Part shown: positions 12,331 through 25,900 of the stretch, piece after piece
How the letters are laid out: each line of letters begins with the position of its first letter
Position numbering within the stretch: position 1 is the stretch's first letter
Origin: Hetaerina americana
Lineage: Eukaryota > Arthropoda > Insecta > Odonata > Calopterygidae
Direction: 5' to 3'
DNA: 64,000 nucleotides
NCBI GenBank assembly: GCA_022747635.1
Contig: JAKTNV010000010.1
Location: 40,634,237 to 40,698,236, forward strand
Notes under the pieces: model-generated
The model's database searches: none
Seen by the model: only the letters and a program-made list of their open reading frames with translations
Told to the model about the DNA's origin: nothing
Program-made: the position numbers and the translations under genes

Positions 12331-15300
12331 ATTTCAATCTACGAATTCCTGAAACCAAGCATCAATAGCTGTACTTAACAAAATTATGTACATAAGGATC
12401 AATCAATATGTAGAATACATTTTATCCAGATATCTCGATTATTTCTAAGTAGTAATTACTTAAAAAAAGATACCCCTACATGCGTGTAAAAAAATCACCC
12501 TTAAAAACATTGATTGTCTAATACTATATTATGGAACAGAACTATTATTTAATTAAAACAGTAGTAAAAAAATGGAAACACATTCAGGGAGAATTTCGAC
12601 CTGATAAAATTTGTATTGTTAGACATGCTTTCATTGTATCCGCTCTTTTATTATTTGTCATGACGTAATTTCTGTAAAACATTTAAAATATAAGCTTTAA
12701 ATATACGAAGTGATTATCCAGATTAGTAATGTTAACTGTATATTACAGATGCATGTATAGGAGAAATGGCACATATTTCCATCAGGGCACCAGGCAAACG
12801 TTGTTTACAGCAATTATTAACAATATTAATACCATAGAATTTTTACGTGCCAAGTTTTTATTTTAATAAAAAAATGAAATGAGACATATTGGCTTAATTA
12901 ACGTTTATAAAGCCTCTGAAATGTGAATTTACTTATAATACAAGGGGCTGAATTATTTATGTATTCCCTTTATCTTCAATTTGCCCCTCGTAGTACGGAC
13001 ATTTATCTTTTACTTCTCATAATACCTCGATCCTCTTTGATGGTTGGCGTCACAGTCGTAGATTCAGGTGTGTAGATGAATTAGTCAAGGTATGTGTTCG
13101 AATTTGGTGAGCCGGGATCATTGCTGGGGGATTGGGGGGGGGGGGTAGAAGAGTCAATTTTGGAATGGGCGGTACATGGCCTCTGCTTTTTGTCCATGTT
13201 GAGCGGTTGAATCAACTTGAGGGGCTAATCTGGGAAAGGGAGCCGAGAGGGAACAGAGAGGGGAGAGGGGGGGATGGGAAATCCATCCATCCCTTCATTC
13301 TTAAAAGAGAAAAAAAATGGTCTCGAGGAAAGAATAATGAGGCTCCATGCTCGAATATAAATGGCCAGATGATGGAATTCTTATCTGAGCTTGAAAATTA
13401 GACGAGTCGTTAGCTCTAAATGAAATAAGTCGAGGAATATGGGAATGCTGATCTTTTATTCAGGAATACTTTTTTTCTGCTTCTTCCATTTACGAGCTCT
13501 CTCTTTTTTTTGCACAGACTGGTGAAATAGGGTAATTGACTTGAGGTTTGAATAAAATAGGATGCAAGAGTTCAATCGAATTTCGCAGTCATCCTCGTGT
13601 TCATTATCCTGGTTTTGAGAGTCTCTTTTCGTGCGGTGACTTCTCGAATCACTCCCGTCTATTTCTATCTTTACGGGCGTTGCAATATGCATTTTCGAAG
13701 GGAAGTCAGATAAGCTGATTGACATGACTCGGCGGGATGCCCTGTGTGACCTCGCGTCAAATAGATCTTAATTAAGGGATTGATTTACCTGCACTATGTT
13801 CTTCTATAGAATTGTCGCTTTATTATGAATTTCACTTGTTTGTCGAACGGAAAAGAGGCACTATGTTATTTTGAGGCAAGATTAGTCTCTAAGAAAACCA
13901 TGTGCTTAAATATAATTTTACGTGGTTAATAGCTTCATAATGATTCTTAATCTGCTGATATTTTTTTGTGAGATTAATTAATTTTTATTATGGATCTAAT
14001 ATTTTTTACCTGTGCACGATGAGACAACATTGTCTCCACTTCTTTCAGCCCTGGCTGGACTAATTTAAAAAAAAATTGATGAAAAAAGGGAAAAATGGCT
14101 ATAGAAATAAGAATCATTACAAGTAACAATACAACTTTGCATTATCATTATAATAATGGAATATAAAGGTAGAATTTCAAAATAGTTTCAAGTGGTTCGG
14201 CAATGTGAACATAGACAATTGCAACTTATATCTCTATTACCCAGGTAATAGTGAGACCATCTGATGAAATAACGTCATTAAATTTAAATATCTTTATACC
14301 GTATTTTCATTTGTTAATACGTACTGGAACAGAAACCTACATCATAGTATGTATTTTGACAGCAATGTGGCGAATTGAGTATCTCCCCAAGCCATTGAAA
14401 AAATACTTTTGCAAGTAGTTGCTCTCTTTCTTAGATGGCTTTTAATTGTCTTTATTTTCGCCGCTAATACCCACCTCCACCTTCGAAAAGCCTCGGAAAC
14501 TCATTTTATGACCTTAACCGATGGTCGAAGTAATGTTTCCTCAAATGAGTATGCATCATACCAAACACCCAAACGCCATGCTTAGGAAATAATCTCCTTA
14601 ATGCCTTTCCATGTCATCCTATTACGGTGTCTTTACCTTCTCTCTCCTTCCGGACATTTAGATTAACCCCTTTCTCTTAGATTACAAATTCGCAATATTT
14701 ACTTTTTCACAAAAAATATCTAGCAAAGCATTTGATATTTGGAACTTGCCTAGGTTTTTATTTACAATTACATCTGAATGAAACATAAGATATGAACTTA
14801 CATCGTGACGTGAACTTTATATTTCGAAGCATTCAATTTTGCTAATTTCATATTGCTTTTAAACTATTTAATGTATATCTTTTTTATGCCAATAATACAA
14901 ATGGTTTCGTGAAATAGGTGAATAAATGATGCTTTTTTTCACCTTTATTCTGTTCAAAATTTATATCTTACCTAACATAGGTGCATTTATTTTTTATGGT
15001 AACTTTTGAATATTTTTCAAATCATTTGAGACTATACCCACATTATTTTAGGATTACATTCTATATATATACATTTATATTTAAAATTTAAAACGTGAAT
15101 TTCACTTTTTCAAGGAAAAAGACATTGTGATTGTATTTTTAATACCTTGTAAATATATTTGGGGTGCATTTAATCATGATTTTTCAACACTTAAATGTTC
15201 TATTACGGCTAATTTTGCTTTGAAATTAAAATATTTTTTTAAAGAAATGAGCCTCATAACTCGCATGAAACTCGTATTAATATTACATGCACAAAATTAT

Positions 15301-17069
15301 ACTTAAATTTAAGATCATTTATGGTATTCTAGCCTTTGGACCAAAATGATCCTTTCCAATAACCAATATATTCCTCATATATTCACAAAAGGTATGCATA
15401 TTTTTTCTTCCTTCAGTATATTACCGAAAAAAATGTTTTAACACTTCGCGTCTCATACCACGCGAATTTTCAGGATTAAATTCCTCTTATCTTTTTAATA
15501 TTGGCTAGTACGTGGGCTATGAATACCTTCGAGAAAAAATATCAAAGAAATTTAACAATATTTGCACGGAACCAAGGCGTTAAATTTTTTGTCATATAAG
15601 GAATATACAAAAAAAAGCATATATATTTGCTCCGTGTATTCTGTAATGGAAATGAACGATTTACTCCTGCGAAGCAACCCGACTGATACTTTCAAAATAG
15701 GCTCGGTATATACAGTACATGTAAATGAGCGTACAGATAACAAATGCATAGAAATCAAATAAAGTGTACACATTTTACCAATGGAATCCTGGAAATACCT
15801 TCCGTTAGAAAATTTGATAGAAATCATGCATGCTGCTCACGGAACTGGTAATCTTTGGAGTACAGGTGCCTGCGAGGCTGTTTGCTTGATTAAACGGCTT
15901 GGGAAGGTGGCCATTGATGGAGAAGAATTTCAGCGGAGCGGAAATAAATAGTAGAGGAAGGAAGATAGATAGAGAAAGAGAGTGGGAGCAGAATAGAGAG
16001 GAGAAGAAGACTTCGGGGGAAGTGGTTAAGATAAAAACGGAGTGATGGCTGGATGTGGGAACACGGGAGTCAGGAGTGCTCGGGATAGATTGCCGTGTCG
16101 GAGTGGGGGGGGGGGGGCTGTAGGTAGGAGCAGAGGGTGGAGATGAAATTTCCGTCGGTAGCGGTGTGTGTGTGTGTGTAGCATGTGTGCGTTCGTTTTG
16201 GGGGAAGGAAATGACGGACAGCAGGTGATTGACAAAGCGGAAGTGAGGAACCTGGAAATTCATTTTGGCGAAGAGAATGGGAAGGCTACGAAAAATATCG
16301 ATTTGCGCAAAAAGAAAATACGATTGGGGTGATGCTGGGGTATTGCCCTAGCTCCGTAGCTCGAGTACAGAGGCACATTAACCGGAAGTGGTGCGATTGG
16401 CACCTTGGAAATTAATGTTCACAGCGGTTATGTTGATCTGTAGGTATCATTACCGATCTATTTCAATTTTTTCGGTGATTAAACATTTGACAGATAAAGG
16501 ACCTTCATCTCGTAAAACTTTTGTGGGATATTTTATACCAATAACTTGCTCACGGTGTTAGAAGATATGAATTATACAACTATGCCCGTAAATATAACCG
16601 TGGCTACTCCATGAGTTAATTTTAATTTTTGTTGCAATCGATATATTTTGGCGTAAAACATTAATCATTGAGTTCAATCATTGAGAAACCAATGATTTTG
16701 CATTTCCTGATTTTGCATACATTCGGCCTCAAATGTTTTTGGGGTTATTTTATTGGAGGGCTAACATTTCTTGAGAAATTATGTCGTCCAGAAATATTCG
16801 GAAACATGTGTCAAAGTTAAAATGAAATTTAAATATTTCCGTGGCTAAATAGTGCATTGAGGATTTCGCTAGATGTATTTATGTTTGTGATACATATTTT
16901 TAAATTTATGAGCAATAAAATAAATCCTCTGTGGATATTCTTTGAAGAACATTCACACGCAGACCTCATTGGGAAATTTCATAACAAAATGTTTATTTTA
17001 GTGAAAAGTGAAGTTTGATGGAATAATTAACAAATAATTTAAATGACATGAACAAGTGATGAAATTTCA
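12331..17069. other. Non-coding DNA, low-complexity tracts only
   Basis: There is a G-run at about 13124-13145. A purine-rich stretch at 15950-16260 includes a run of G at 16106-16117 and a short (GT)n at about 16164-16179. Long minus-strand frames over the purine-rich tract (Pro/Ser/Thr-rich) follow from its composition. No gene or element was recognised. Confidence 0.55.
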
Positions 17070-17071
17070 TA

Positions 17072-17629
17072 CAGGGTTCGTCCGGAAAATAAGTGTACTG
17101 ACTCCTGGGCTGGGCGCGCCGCTCCAGGCGCGCCCAGCACCGCTCTTACGGGCTGCGATTGGAGGGGGGTATGTTGGCAAGCGACGCTGAAAAAGGCAGT
17201 CGGCTCTGAGCTGTGGTGTAGTGAGGAGCTCTGTTAACGCGAACCTCCACGCTTCGACCCACGTCACGGAACGCGATGCCAAAGTTTTTGGAGCAGCGTT
17301 ATTCCATCAAATTTGCGGTAAAGCTTGGGAAATCGTCTACCGAAACTGTCGGTATGATTAACCAGGCTTACGGGGAGTCAGCCATGTCCAGAAACATGAT
17401 TTTTCGGTGGCACAAGATGTTCGTGGAGGGCAGAGAAGAGGTCGACAACGAGTCTTCGAGAGGTTCCCGATGATGCCTTCGCGGGAGCGTTCCAGGAATG
17501 GGAACGCCGCTGGAACAAGTGTATCGACTCACAAGGGTCCTATTTTGAGGAATATTAGCTTAAGATATGTAAAAGTGTAATAAATTTTTTTTCCTGAGCT
17601 CAGTACACTTATTTTCCGGACGAACCCTG
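17072..17629 (+). mobile_element. Non-autonomous mariner, copy 1 (558 bp)
   Basis: Perfect 30-bp terminal inverted repeats (17072-17101 and 17600-17629, starting CAGGGTTCGTCCGG) are bounded by the TA duplication expected of Tc1/mariner insertion (17070-17071 and 17630-17631). Inside are a GC-rich leader, the transposase N-terminus, and, after a deletion, its last 28 codons. A strong hairpin lies in the leader: 11-bp arms at 17110-17120 and 17127-17137 (CTGGGCGCGCC). The element keeps both ends, so it could in principle be moved by a transposase supplied elsewhere. It differs from the copy at 43955-44512 by about six substitutions and no indels, which points to recent spread of an already deleted master copy. 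Confidence 0.95.
17276..17560 (+). pseudogene. Mariner transposase remnant (N-terminus joined to C-terminus)
   Basis: The ATG at 17276 opens 65 codons covering the first helix-turn-helix (LEQRYSIKFAVKLGKSSTET...MIFRWHKMFVEGRE) up to the short acidic/Arg segment before the second DNA-binding motif. It then stops at a TGA (17471-17473). One frame over, DAFAGAFQEWERRWNK followed by CIDSQGSYFEEY and a stop is the usual mariner C-terminus. The linker and the entire DDD catalytic domain are missing, so no transposase activity is possible. The product, if made, would be only a DNA-binding fragment. Confidence 0.9.
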
Positions 17630-17631
17630 TA

Positions 17632-20152
17632 TATCTAATGATTGAGATTTCCCAACTCAATCCGTACAGAAAAAAACCACTGTCTTTTTTCTATTCCTCC
17701 ACATTTTACTTACTCCAGCTTAATATGGTAGTCATTCTTACCCATTAAAATGTCGAGGATAATTTCTTTAAGGAAATGAGCTACTTACATTTAATACTAA
17801 AATATAGCTTTAATTGCAGTATTGCGTGAAATAATAGTCCGCTTCTGGGGTACAAGTGATTGACCAGGGGCGTGCGATTCTCAGTATCCAGTTGGCAACC
17901 CAAAAGAAAATAGAACTTAACACCTAGGTGACCCTTATATGTCTACATCCCCTCAGGAATGAAGTTTTGGGATGTCACTAATTAGAATTGCTGGTTCAAT
18001 AGAGATACGGGAAAATTATTTTTGCATCTGAATGGGTCATTTAAAAAATATTGTCTTATTTTTAGATCGATATCGAGTATATCGATATCAATATTTGAGC
18101 ATATCAAGGGATATTCGGGATATGCTTTTGGGGATGAACCTGGCTCACTGAGCCGAATTTTAAGCTTTTAAGCGAAACTGGTCTATTGAGCAAAATATAG
18201 CAGGGTAAATTTGTTTTAAGTATTTATTAATGAATGTACTTATTTATTAAAAGATAATTGAGTTTTTAAACGATTTGACAGATGTAATGAATGATCTTAG
18301 CAGTCGACGCACTCTAAATGTAAATACTACTAGTACTCGAGTCAAAACTTATTTTAAGCTGTCCTGGATTCTGCGTAAAATGAGTGAAACTTCTACGTGC
18401 AATAAGGAGGTACTGAAAATGAATATTTATTTTAAAAATGATATCTAATGCATAGTCATTCGGAAAAATACCGTGAAAGTGTTGCGACGGTAAAATAATT
18501 CAACTTTTTGAGCAGCACAAAAATTCTCCGCCATGGCAACTAATGCTGGGACTGCTCCTAATCGATTCGCCCAATCAACAACGTATTTCGTGTTAGTCTG
18601 TAGAGGGTCTCTTCTACCTGGAGCTTGCTCTTACTTTCTCCCTTCTTTTTCTTAATCGTTCATTCTTTTCTCAAGCTCTTTTGTGTTTGTTTGGATTTAT
18701 TATTCTATAACAGCTCCCCTTTGTGACGAATTGATAAAATCAAACTCAGTTGCACTCGGATTTTAATCACCGTTAAAACGTCGAAATGAAAATAAGTAAT
18801 GAACTTTTTCTGAACGATGGAAATAGCTCGATAGGCAAATTATTGATTGAGATACTAAGTTTTATTTTAACTAGAATAAAAATTCTTACTCCCGCTTAGG
18901 CAGAAGCCTAGATTTTAAGATGTCAGTGTCTCTAAGGGTTGAAATATTTTATATTCTCTGATGCTATTGCTGACAGTTTTTAACAAAATGCCTGCGAAAT
19001 GAAAGAACCCATTTACCGGTATATTACACGATAATCAAAAGACGTGCTTTTAAAAATGCATTCAATCTGCGATGTTTCTAAGTGACAAAACTTTCATCCC
19101 AGTTTCGTTGTGAATTGTCTTCCTCTTTCTGTCTCCCTTCTTTTTCTTAGCCATTCATTTTAATTCCTTAGCTCCTTTTGTGTTTATTTGCACCTATTAT
19201 GAACCTCCTTCCTACCCTACACCGTCTGCCTACCTTGTTTTCTCTTTTTTGCATGTGGAACAATCACCCTTATCCTTATCTCTATAGAGTCCCTCTTTCG
19301 CTTCGTCGAACTCCTTTCATTTGCCCTTCCACTTTATTCCCTCGCTTTTCCCATTGTCATGCTCCCTCATGCTAAGTTTTTTTTTATCCCTTAATATCCC
19401 TCCCCTATCCCGAGAATTGTGGAAAGCGGACTCGTTGAGCGTAAACAGCCTCGGAAACCATGGAAACCACCCTCACGATGTGTGAATTTTTTTTACTTTT
19501 TGGACTTAGCTCAGAGGCTACTAATTTCCCAGAGTTCTTTGTTCATTCTATAGAATTAGCTGGGACTCCAATTTTGTGGTTGAAGGTTAGGCTTTTCACC
19601 GGATTTACATTCTCTTATGGTATGTCCCTGCGGTTAAGTTCTTTTGGCGTAATCATTAGCTTTTGGTGAGAATTATGAACAGGAGTCAGCGTGCTGGATG
19701 TTTTTATCGGGTGAAGTAATGGATCGATAGTCGATTCAGGTAGTAATTATCATCTTTTATAATCTTCAACAAATGACCCATTCTCGAACGTTAAATATAT
19801 TTTTGATCTCTAATGGTGCTAATAGCGTAGGCGTAGATATAATCCGGAATAATGAACACGCAATTACCTACAGGAAATCTATTAAATCCCCTAGAAGTGG
19901 ACACTCAAATGTAACTACTTTTAAAAATAAGTTTTTAGCACTTGTCATGAAGTTAAATGACAATAGGCGGTAGTATTTAGAGAACAAAAAGCAAATGTTG
20001 ACAATAATTATGAAAATGGAAAAATTTAAAAGGGCCTTTACATGTTAATTTTCTCTCCCAACTAGGTAGTTCTCTTCGTTGGAATTTTAACGCGTCAATG
20101 ATTAATTTTGGTAATCAAATTTTGCATCGATGAATGCGGCAAGATATGATTT
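17632..20152. other. AT-rich non-coding DNA, no gene recognised
   Basis: Short self-complementary ATCGATATC-type words occur near 18064-18090. A pyrimidine-rich tract lies at 19110-19400. No coding signal or element was recognised. Confidence 0.55.
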
Positions 20153-20155
20153 GTA

Positions 20156-20426
20156 TAAAAAGTATCGGGAAAAGTTTCCGGTCGTCGCGATGTCTTTGCA
20201 GAAGTTATTCGCAAGCAGAAACACGACTCTGCTCTTGGTCGTCCGTCAAAACCTCCGGGACAAGTTTAGCGCAGATCTTTCGCATCGCCAAATTTTCAGT
20301 GATAATGCTGTGTACTCTCATCTTATCAATGCTACTACGATATGTGATCATACACACACTTAGCCGGCGGTCTGAATGCAGCACTTCACGCACATATCAG
20401 TAAAAAATTGTCACCGATACTTTTTA
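20156..20426 (-). mobile_element. Miniature mariner-derived element (271 bp)
   Basis: The 16-mer GTATAAAAAGTATCGG at 20153-20168 and its exact reverse complement at 20414-20429 bracket the segment. Taking the TA inside each (20154-20155, 20427-20428) as target duplication leaves 13-bp terminal repeats. The minus strand in between encodes a mariner piece from the second helix-turn-helix onward: SIITENLAMRKICAKLVPEV, then LTDDQEQSRVSACE and a stop, followed in another frame by a short remnant. N-terminus, catalytic domain and C-terminus are missing. This is a deletion derivative of a mariner different from those at 17072 and 56291. Confidence 0.8.
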
Positions 20427-20429
20427 TAC

Positions 20430-21690
20430 TAACCTTGGTTATTTTTCAGATTCATCTGAAATCTAATAGATGCAGGAATTTATCTCCCTTTCAGAGGAAA
20501 CGGAAAAGATTGGATTTAATACAACGCAATTATTACTAGTACTAAATATAATGTGCAAAAGGCTTTCATGTTGTTTTAAGAAATACAATGCCAAAAACAG
20601 CGGGAAAGTTTACCTATATCTTAGATATCCGTTTATAATTTTGGCGAGTCTAGAAGAAGATTTTGCATATCATCCAAATAAATGCTGTACCATGTCGTGT
20701 GATTTATCAGTCTTGAGATACATATGTACATTTATAGGTTCTAAATTTCACTCTAAAACGAAAATGAGGTAACTGTTACTTTGGACTTACATGTAGTATG
20801 CATAGCTAAAGGTGAACGAGTAAAGATGCGTAGTGACGGACGGCTGGCATCTCGTGAATATATGCCATTTTAAGAAAGAAAGTGACAAAGACAGATAATT
20901 TATCCTTATTTTATTTGTTTAGTATTCTTCTCCCCATCGTTTCGACTTACAAACGAATGACTTTTAAAAGTATTTCAAGAATTTTTATACGTGTGAATCG
21001 TCATGAATAGTGTCTTTTCGATGGATAATAAAATAGGTGAATGATGGATTAGGCGAACTTAAGAGTATTCACATGCCCATTAATGAGTTTGTGTACGGAT
21101 ATTTACAGTGTATAATTACATTAAACTTATTTTGAATTGGGTGTTCTTGAAGAATTTTTCTTTCGGGGTGATTTTTGTGATTTTTAGTTAGTAAAAAGGC
21201 TACAACTTAATTTGTTGCTGTTGTATAGGAGTGGACTTGGATGAAATATATCTTATGCCATTTCTCTTTTTTAACTTTAATTAAAATTTATGGGTTTGGG
21301 GTCTTGACTTTATTTAACATTGTTTTTAAACTACTAGTGTATACGTGCTCTAAAAATACAAAAATAAACATTTATATTTTTACTTGTACAATAGACATGC
21401 GCGTTCGGATGGCACCTAGAGCTGTACTGGCGGGAGTAATAATAATTGCTCTTGATAGGGTCACCCATACAAGATCGATCAAAGGTTAGGAGCCAGAATA
21501 AAGGTCGTTCCCACAGGGTCTGTTTATCAGTGTGGCGGCTGCAAAGGCCCATGACCCTTTTGGGGCGGCTATTTAGTGATTAAAAAAACTCTATTGAGGA
21601 AGGAACCTCAATTATTCATCCTATGATTTTTGTGATGGATAGTATAGAGTAAAGGAGTTGTATCAAGTATAAGACTCGTCCTAATCGACT
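20430..21690. other. AT-rich non-coding DNA, no gene recognised
   Basis: Frames of up to 100 codons (20470-20772) are rich in residues expected from AT-rich DNA. They show no motif and no flanking signals worth annotating. Confidence 0.5.
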
Positions 21691-21699
21691 GTGTGTCGT

Positions 21700-22966
21700 G
21701 TCCGGTACCGGGAGAAGCAAGGCCTCCGCGGTCGTCATCTCACGAAAACCTTACAAAGGAAAGCTTAATGCAACAGCAGCAGCACAGAAGAAGCAGAGGA
21801 AGAATCAGTTAGGATAGGAACTTCGAATATTAGGAAAATGTTGAAGACAGGAAAATTAGAAACTATGAAGCGAGAGAGGGAAAGAGGAAATATAATGATT
21901 TAGGTATGTGTGAGGAGAGATGGAAGAATAGCGGAGATTATTGAATTAATAGTTAAAGAATAATATACAGCGAAGGGGACAAGAGCCAGTGAGGTGTAGC
22001 CTCTTAGGCCACACCTCACTGGCTTCCTACTTTTTGATTAAAAAGGTAGGAAGAAGCGTTGTCGACATATAGCAAGTAACGGGTAGAATATTACTAGTAG
22101 AGGTGAAAGCAGAACCGACGACCTTAGTCATTGTTCGGATGTACATGCCGCCAAGCAATCAGGGGGGAATAAGTCGATAGGACATACGATCAGTTAGAAG
22201 ACATAATCGCGTGTGTTTCTGCAAGGAAACATTTGACAGTGACGGGGGATTAGAATACAACGGTAGGCGAAGGAAGAGATGGGGGACTACGGTTTAGGCT
22301 CGAGGAATGACCGTGAGGAGAAAGCAATTGAATTCTGCATGAGGAAGGGGTAAATCACCACCAAAGGTAAGCTAAATGTTAAAATGGAGGGAAAAAATCA
22401 GGGTAAAAGGTGGAACAGTTTACTTGTCTCGAAAGTGCTTTAGTACAAAATGGTCAAAGTAGTAGGGACATAAGGAGAAGAATTACGTTAGCCAAGAGCC
22501 TTTTAAAAGGTGGACAGAATCGATGACAGGGACGTGGAGTACATAAGAATATTAAGAAAAGACTTACCAAAGCTTTGTTTGGCTATGCGGACACATGGTC
22601 ATTGAGGCAGGATGAGGGTCATAGATTGGAGGATTTTGAAATATGTGTGTGAAGAATAGAGAAGGTTAAGTGGACTGATAGGAAAAATAAATGAGGAAGT
22701 ACTAGGTATGGTGGGGAAGGAGAGGAGTTTGTTGAGAGAAATTATGGTGAGACAATGGATGCAAAGTATATTGATTGGCAGAAAATTGTGGTTGATGGTA
22801 GAATGTTAGGAAAACGACTAAGGGTCTAAACAAAACCAGGGAATAGAATAGGGATGTTGGGTGGGATGAAGGGAGGACAGAAGTATGTACCCAGACGAAA
22901 CTGTGTGGGACTTCCTAAACAATGTCGTAAGGGAGTGTTTTCTCCTTCCATTTATTTATTTATTTA
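21700..22966 (+). pseudogene. RTE-like LINE relic, internally deleted
   Basis: Fragments of an RTE-type ORF appear in order, but in different frames and with stops. Near 21815 is IGTSNIRKMLKTGKLETMKR, the endonuclease start (compare the usual GTWNVR...GKLE). Near 22130 is LVIVRMYMPPSNQG, endonuclease, followed by a TVTGD-like block near 22235. Near 22540-22760 is KRLTKALFGYADTWSLRQDE, then GHRLEDFEICV, WTDR, NEEVLG and ERSLLREI, the RT C-terminal region (usual LYGAETWTL...LE.FE.W...W.D). The reverse transcriptase palm is missing between about 22400 and 22500. A T/A-rich tail with TTTATTTATTTATTTA at about 22950-22966 may be the 3' end. The copy is dead. Confidence 0.8.
21985..22023. repeat. 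Hairpin inside the RTE-like relic
   Basis: The 13-base arms GCCAGTGAGGTGT and ACACCTCACTGGC are exact reverse complements. The 13 bases between them can themselves pair partly (AGCCT...AGGC). The hairpin sits in the decayed endonuclease part of the LINE and may be a later small insertion. Confidence 0.75.
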
Positions 22967-25900
22967 AAAATAAGTCTTATATATGTTTTAGGTGATTGGC
23001 GTTTAGAGAACAGAAGGGGAAGATGTTAGGTATTGGGAAAGGTTTAGATCGAGATGTTAGAGGCTTTGTATTAGCCAAATGCAAGCAGATTCCAGTGTCC
23101 GTAATTGGATTCGAATTTCTGTAGAGAAGAGGGATTTCAAAATAAATGCAATGTGGCATTAATCAAAAGTGTTGGTCTGATTAGCTGCGTGCTGTGGGAA
23201 GAGAATGAGTGAGGTAGACGGGGAGAATGGGTTGCAGGATGGCATGTGATAGTCTGTTATAAGATTGAGGAGCTTAGTGCATTGGCCAATATAAAAAGCC
23301 GGCCAGAGTTCACGCTGTGGGAGATAAATGACGGGAGAAGTCGAAATGGTTGGGAGATATTTAAGAAATTACTGTTGCGGAAGGAAATTTGTGATGAGGA
23401 ATAAGAAGGTTTTGGATCTGAATCGATTGCTTGGGGTTGAAGTGATTTTTGGAGTTGGAGTGGATTTAGAAAGGGGCCTGTTAGTTTTAGGAATATAAGG
23501 AAGATTTTATGCACGTATGAATATGTCAAAGGGGAAGTTGGAAACCAGATCGGTGGTGATTTCCTTGTTGTGGGAGGGATAAATATCTCTGTAAGTAAGT
23601 TTTAGGGACTGCACGCCGGGGAAGCAGGTTCTGCAAATGGAGAGAGTAATTTTTCCTACCATGGGACACTTCATAGGCTCATATATGTTTCATAATTTTT
23701 TTGCAGCAGGGAGTTCGGCTAATCTCTTCGGATAAGATAGGCATGAAGCTTTAAAAGGAATTTATCTAGCGAATCAGGATACCAATGTGGTCGCCTCGAA
23801 TAGAAAGAGAATACGGGATTGATAGTTTAGTGCGCAAAGGATGAAAGCTATTGAAGTGAAAAACATTTATTTGGTTGCGGGATTGACAGGGTCTGCAGTG
23901 TGAAATTTATTTCTGGAGAAAGGAGATATGAACATTTAGAAAGCTTATTTTAGTGGAAGAAATGGTGAAGGTGAAGGATACTGAGGATGACGTGTTGCGA
24001 GAAGAAGCAAAAACTTTGAGGGAGTCCGTGCCATGCTGCCAAACGGGAAAAATATGATCTATGTATCTTAGCCAAAGTAAGGGTTTTAGGGTGCCAGTGG
24101 TGAGAGAAATTTGTTCGAATTGGCTGGGGTTATTGGCATAGAAAGGACTAAACGTACTTCTCTTGGCTCACCCTTTGAACTTCATGCAGTGGCTACTGTC
24201 AAGTGTGAAATAATTGCGTGTCAGAATTGTGTGTTTAAGTTTTACAAGAAAATCTGAACTAGAGACTTGTGGTGTGGAGCGTTTGGAAAGGAAATCTTCT
24301 GCTCACGACTTGAACGACCCATGCACACGTGGGTCGTTCAATAAGTATTAAGAAATTTTTTTTTGTAATTTTAGTAACGTTAATATCAACAGTAAAACGG
24401 AAAAAGAAAAATTAGTAATTTAGTCAATTTCATAACGCTCAAATTTGTTGAATGACATGTAGCGTTATCCCTTGTACTTATTCATCCCATCCAAAAATAA
24501 AATTGAGGATAAAAATTTACGTCCCATTAATTTAATCTTATGAAATTTATTTTTAAAATTTGTGTAATTAGAAAACGAGATTATTTAGTGCTATATTTTA
24601 CATAAAAATCTTCTTGGAAGGCTTCACTTTGTAGGAAAAAAAGCATTTCTGATTCTCTAATGTAGCATACTTTAATTTCTTCGTGGTGGTACTTTTAAAA
24701 GCGTTGGAATTTGCCGAAAGATATTAAAATCGTTGGTATCCTTGCCTTCCAATGTTATTTTTTCCCCAAGCGTTCTATTATCCCCAAAAAATATACTGGG
24801 GTTGACTCCAATTAATGCTTCGCGCGCTTTTGTTATTTTTGGGTTGCACTTCGGGCCTCTGACCGCCATTGTTAACCGCGAAATAGACTGGTGGGAGTTG
24901 GGCTCAGCCACCTGCGAAAATACCAGGGCTTGAGTAAATCTTTTTTGTGGAAAAAGTCACGGGAGAAAATCGTGGACCTGACAAAAAAACCAAACTAGGT
25001 GCAAACGTGACGGACGGCGAGTCTTTATTTTTATCTTTGCCCATCGGGAAATCGTCGGGGAGTTTTATTTTAGACACAATTCGAATTATGCGGGGTCGTA
25101 GAGGTATCACTTTTAGTTTTTTATCGAAATATTTTTTCCATTTTTTACTTGCATTGTCATCTCACGCCTAACGACATAATTTGGCACAACAAGAGGTGTG
25201 CTCTGGGTTTTAGGCATTCTGTTCACCTTCACAAACCTTCTATATGGCTGAGGGAAGGTGTGTTTGTGTTTGACCACAATGTATTTTAACCATATCGTTA
25301 TAAGGCAACAATGAGGGGCACTTCATTCATGAAACCTCATATTCTGTAATAAAAGAATTCAGGGTATGTATGCATTCTTGACTTCGGAACTCGATCTGCT
25401 TAAAAATGTGTCAGTTAAACAAAAGGAAACAAAACATCAAACAAATCTTTTGTTTCTTCTCTAACAATAACATTGTCCTCACCTCTTTTTAAGGTAGTAT
25501 TTTGAATCATCATTATTATTTCATGTAAATAAAGAAATTTACGTTATCGTCGTAGGAGGAGCGTGTTACTGTACTATACGTTTTAGTTCCGTTTCTTACC
25601 GTAATTTGAAAAAAGATCGCAATATATAATTAATCTAATGCGTTACACTTTAGTGCGAAAATTTATTATTCATGTATGTAATGTAATTTTTTCTCTAAAA
25701 TAACTGCAAGGGTTCTCTAATGTATAAGGAATTTAGGCAGGCCTCATATTGGGAACTGTTCTTTTATAGGAAAATTAATAGGGCTGAAAGAGAATTGGTT
25801 TTTTGTACGCACATTTTTAGCCAGAAGGCTTCAAAAAATTTCATATAATTTCGAAGTTTAGGGTTTTGGGTATGATTAATTCATTGTAAAATGTGTACTC

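Noticed and set aside
15805..16263. A 152-codon Pro/Ser/Thr-rich minus-strand frame
   Set aside because: It runs over a purine-rich low-complexity tract with a G-run and (GT)n; the length is explained by composition.
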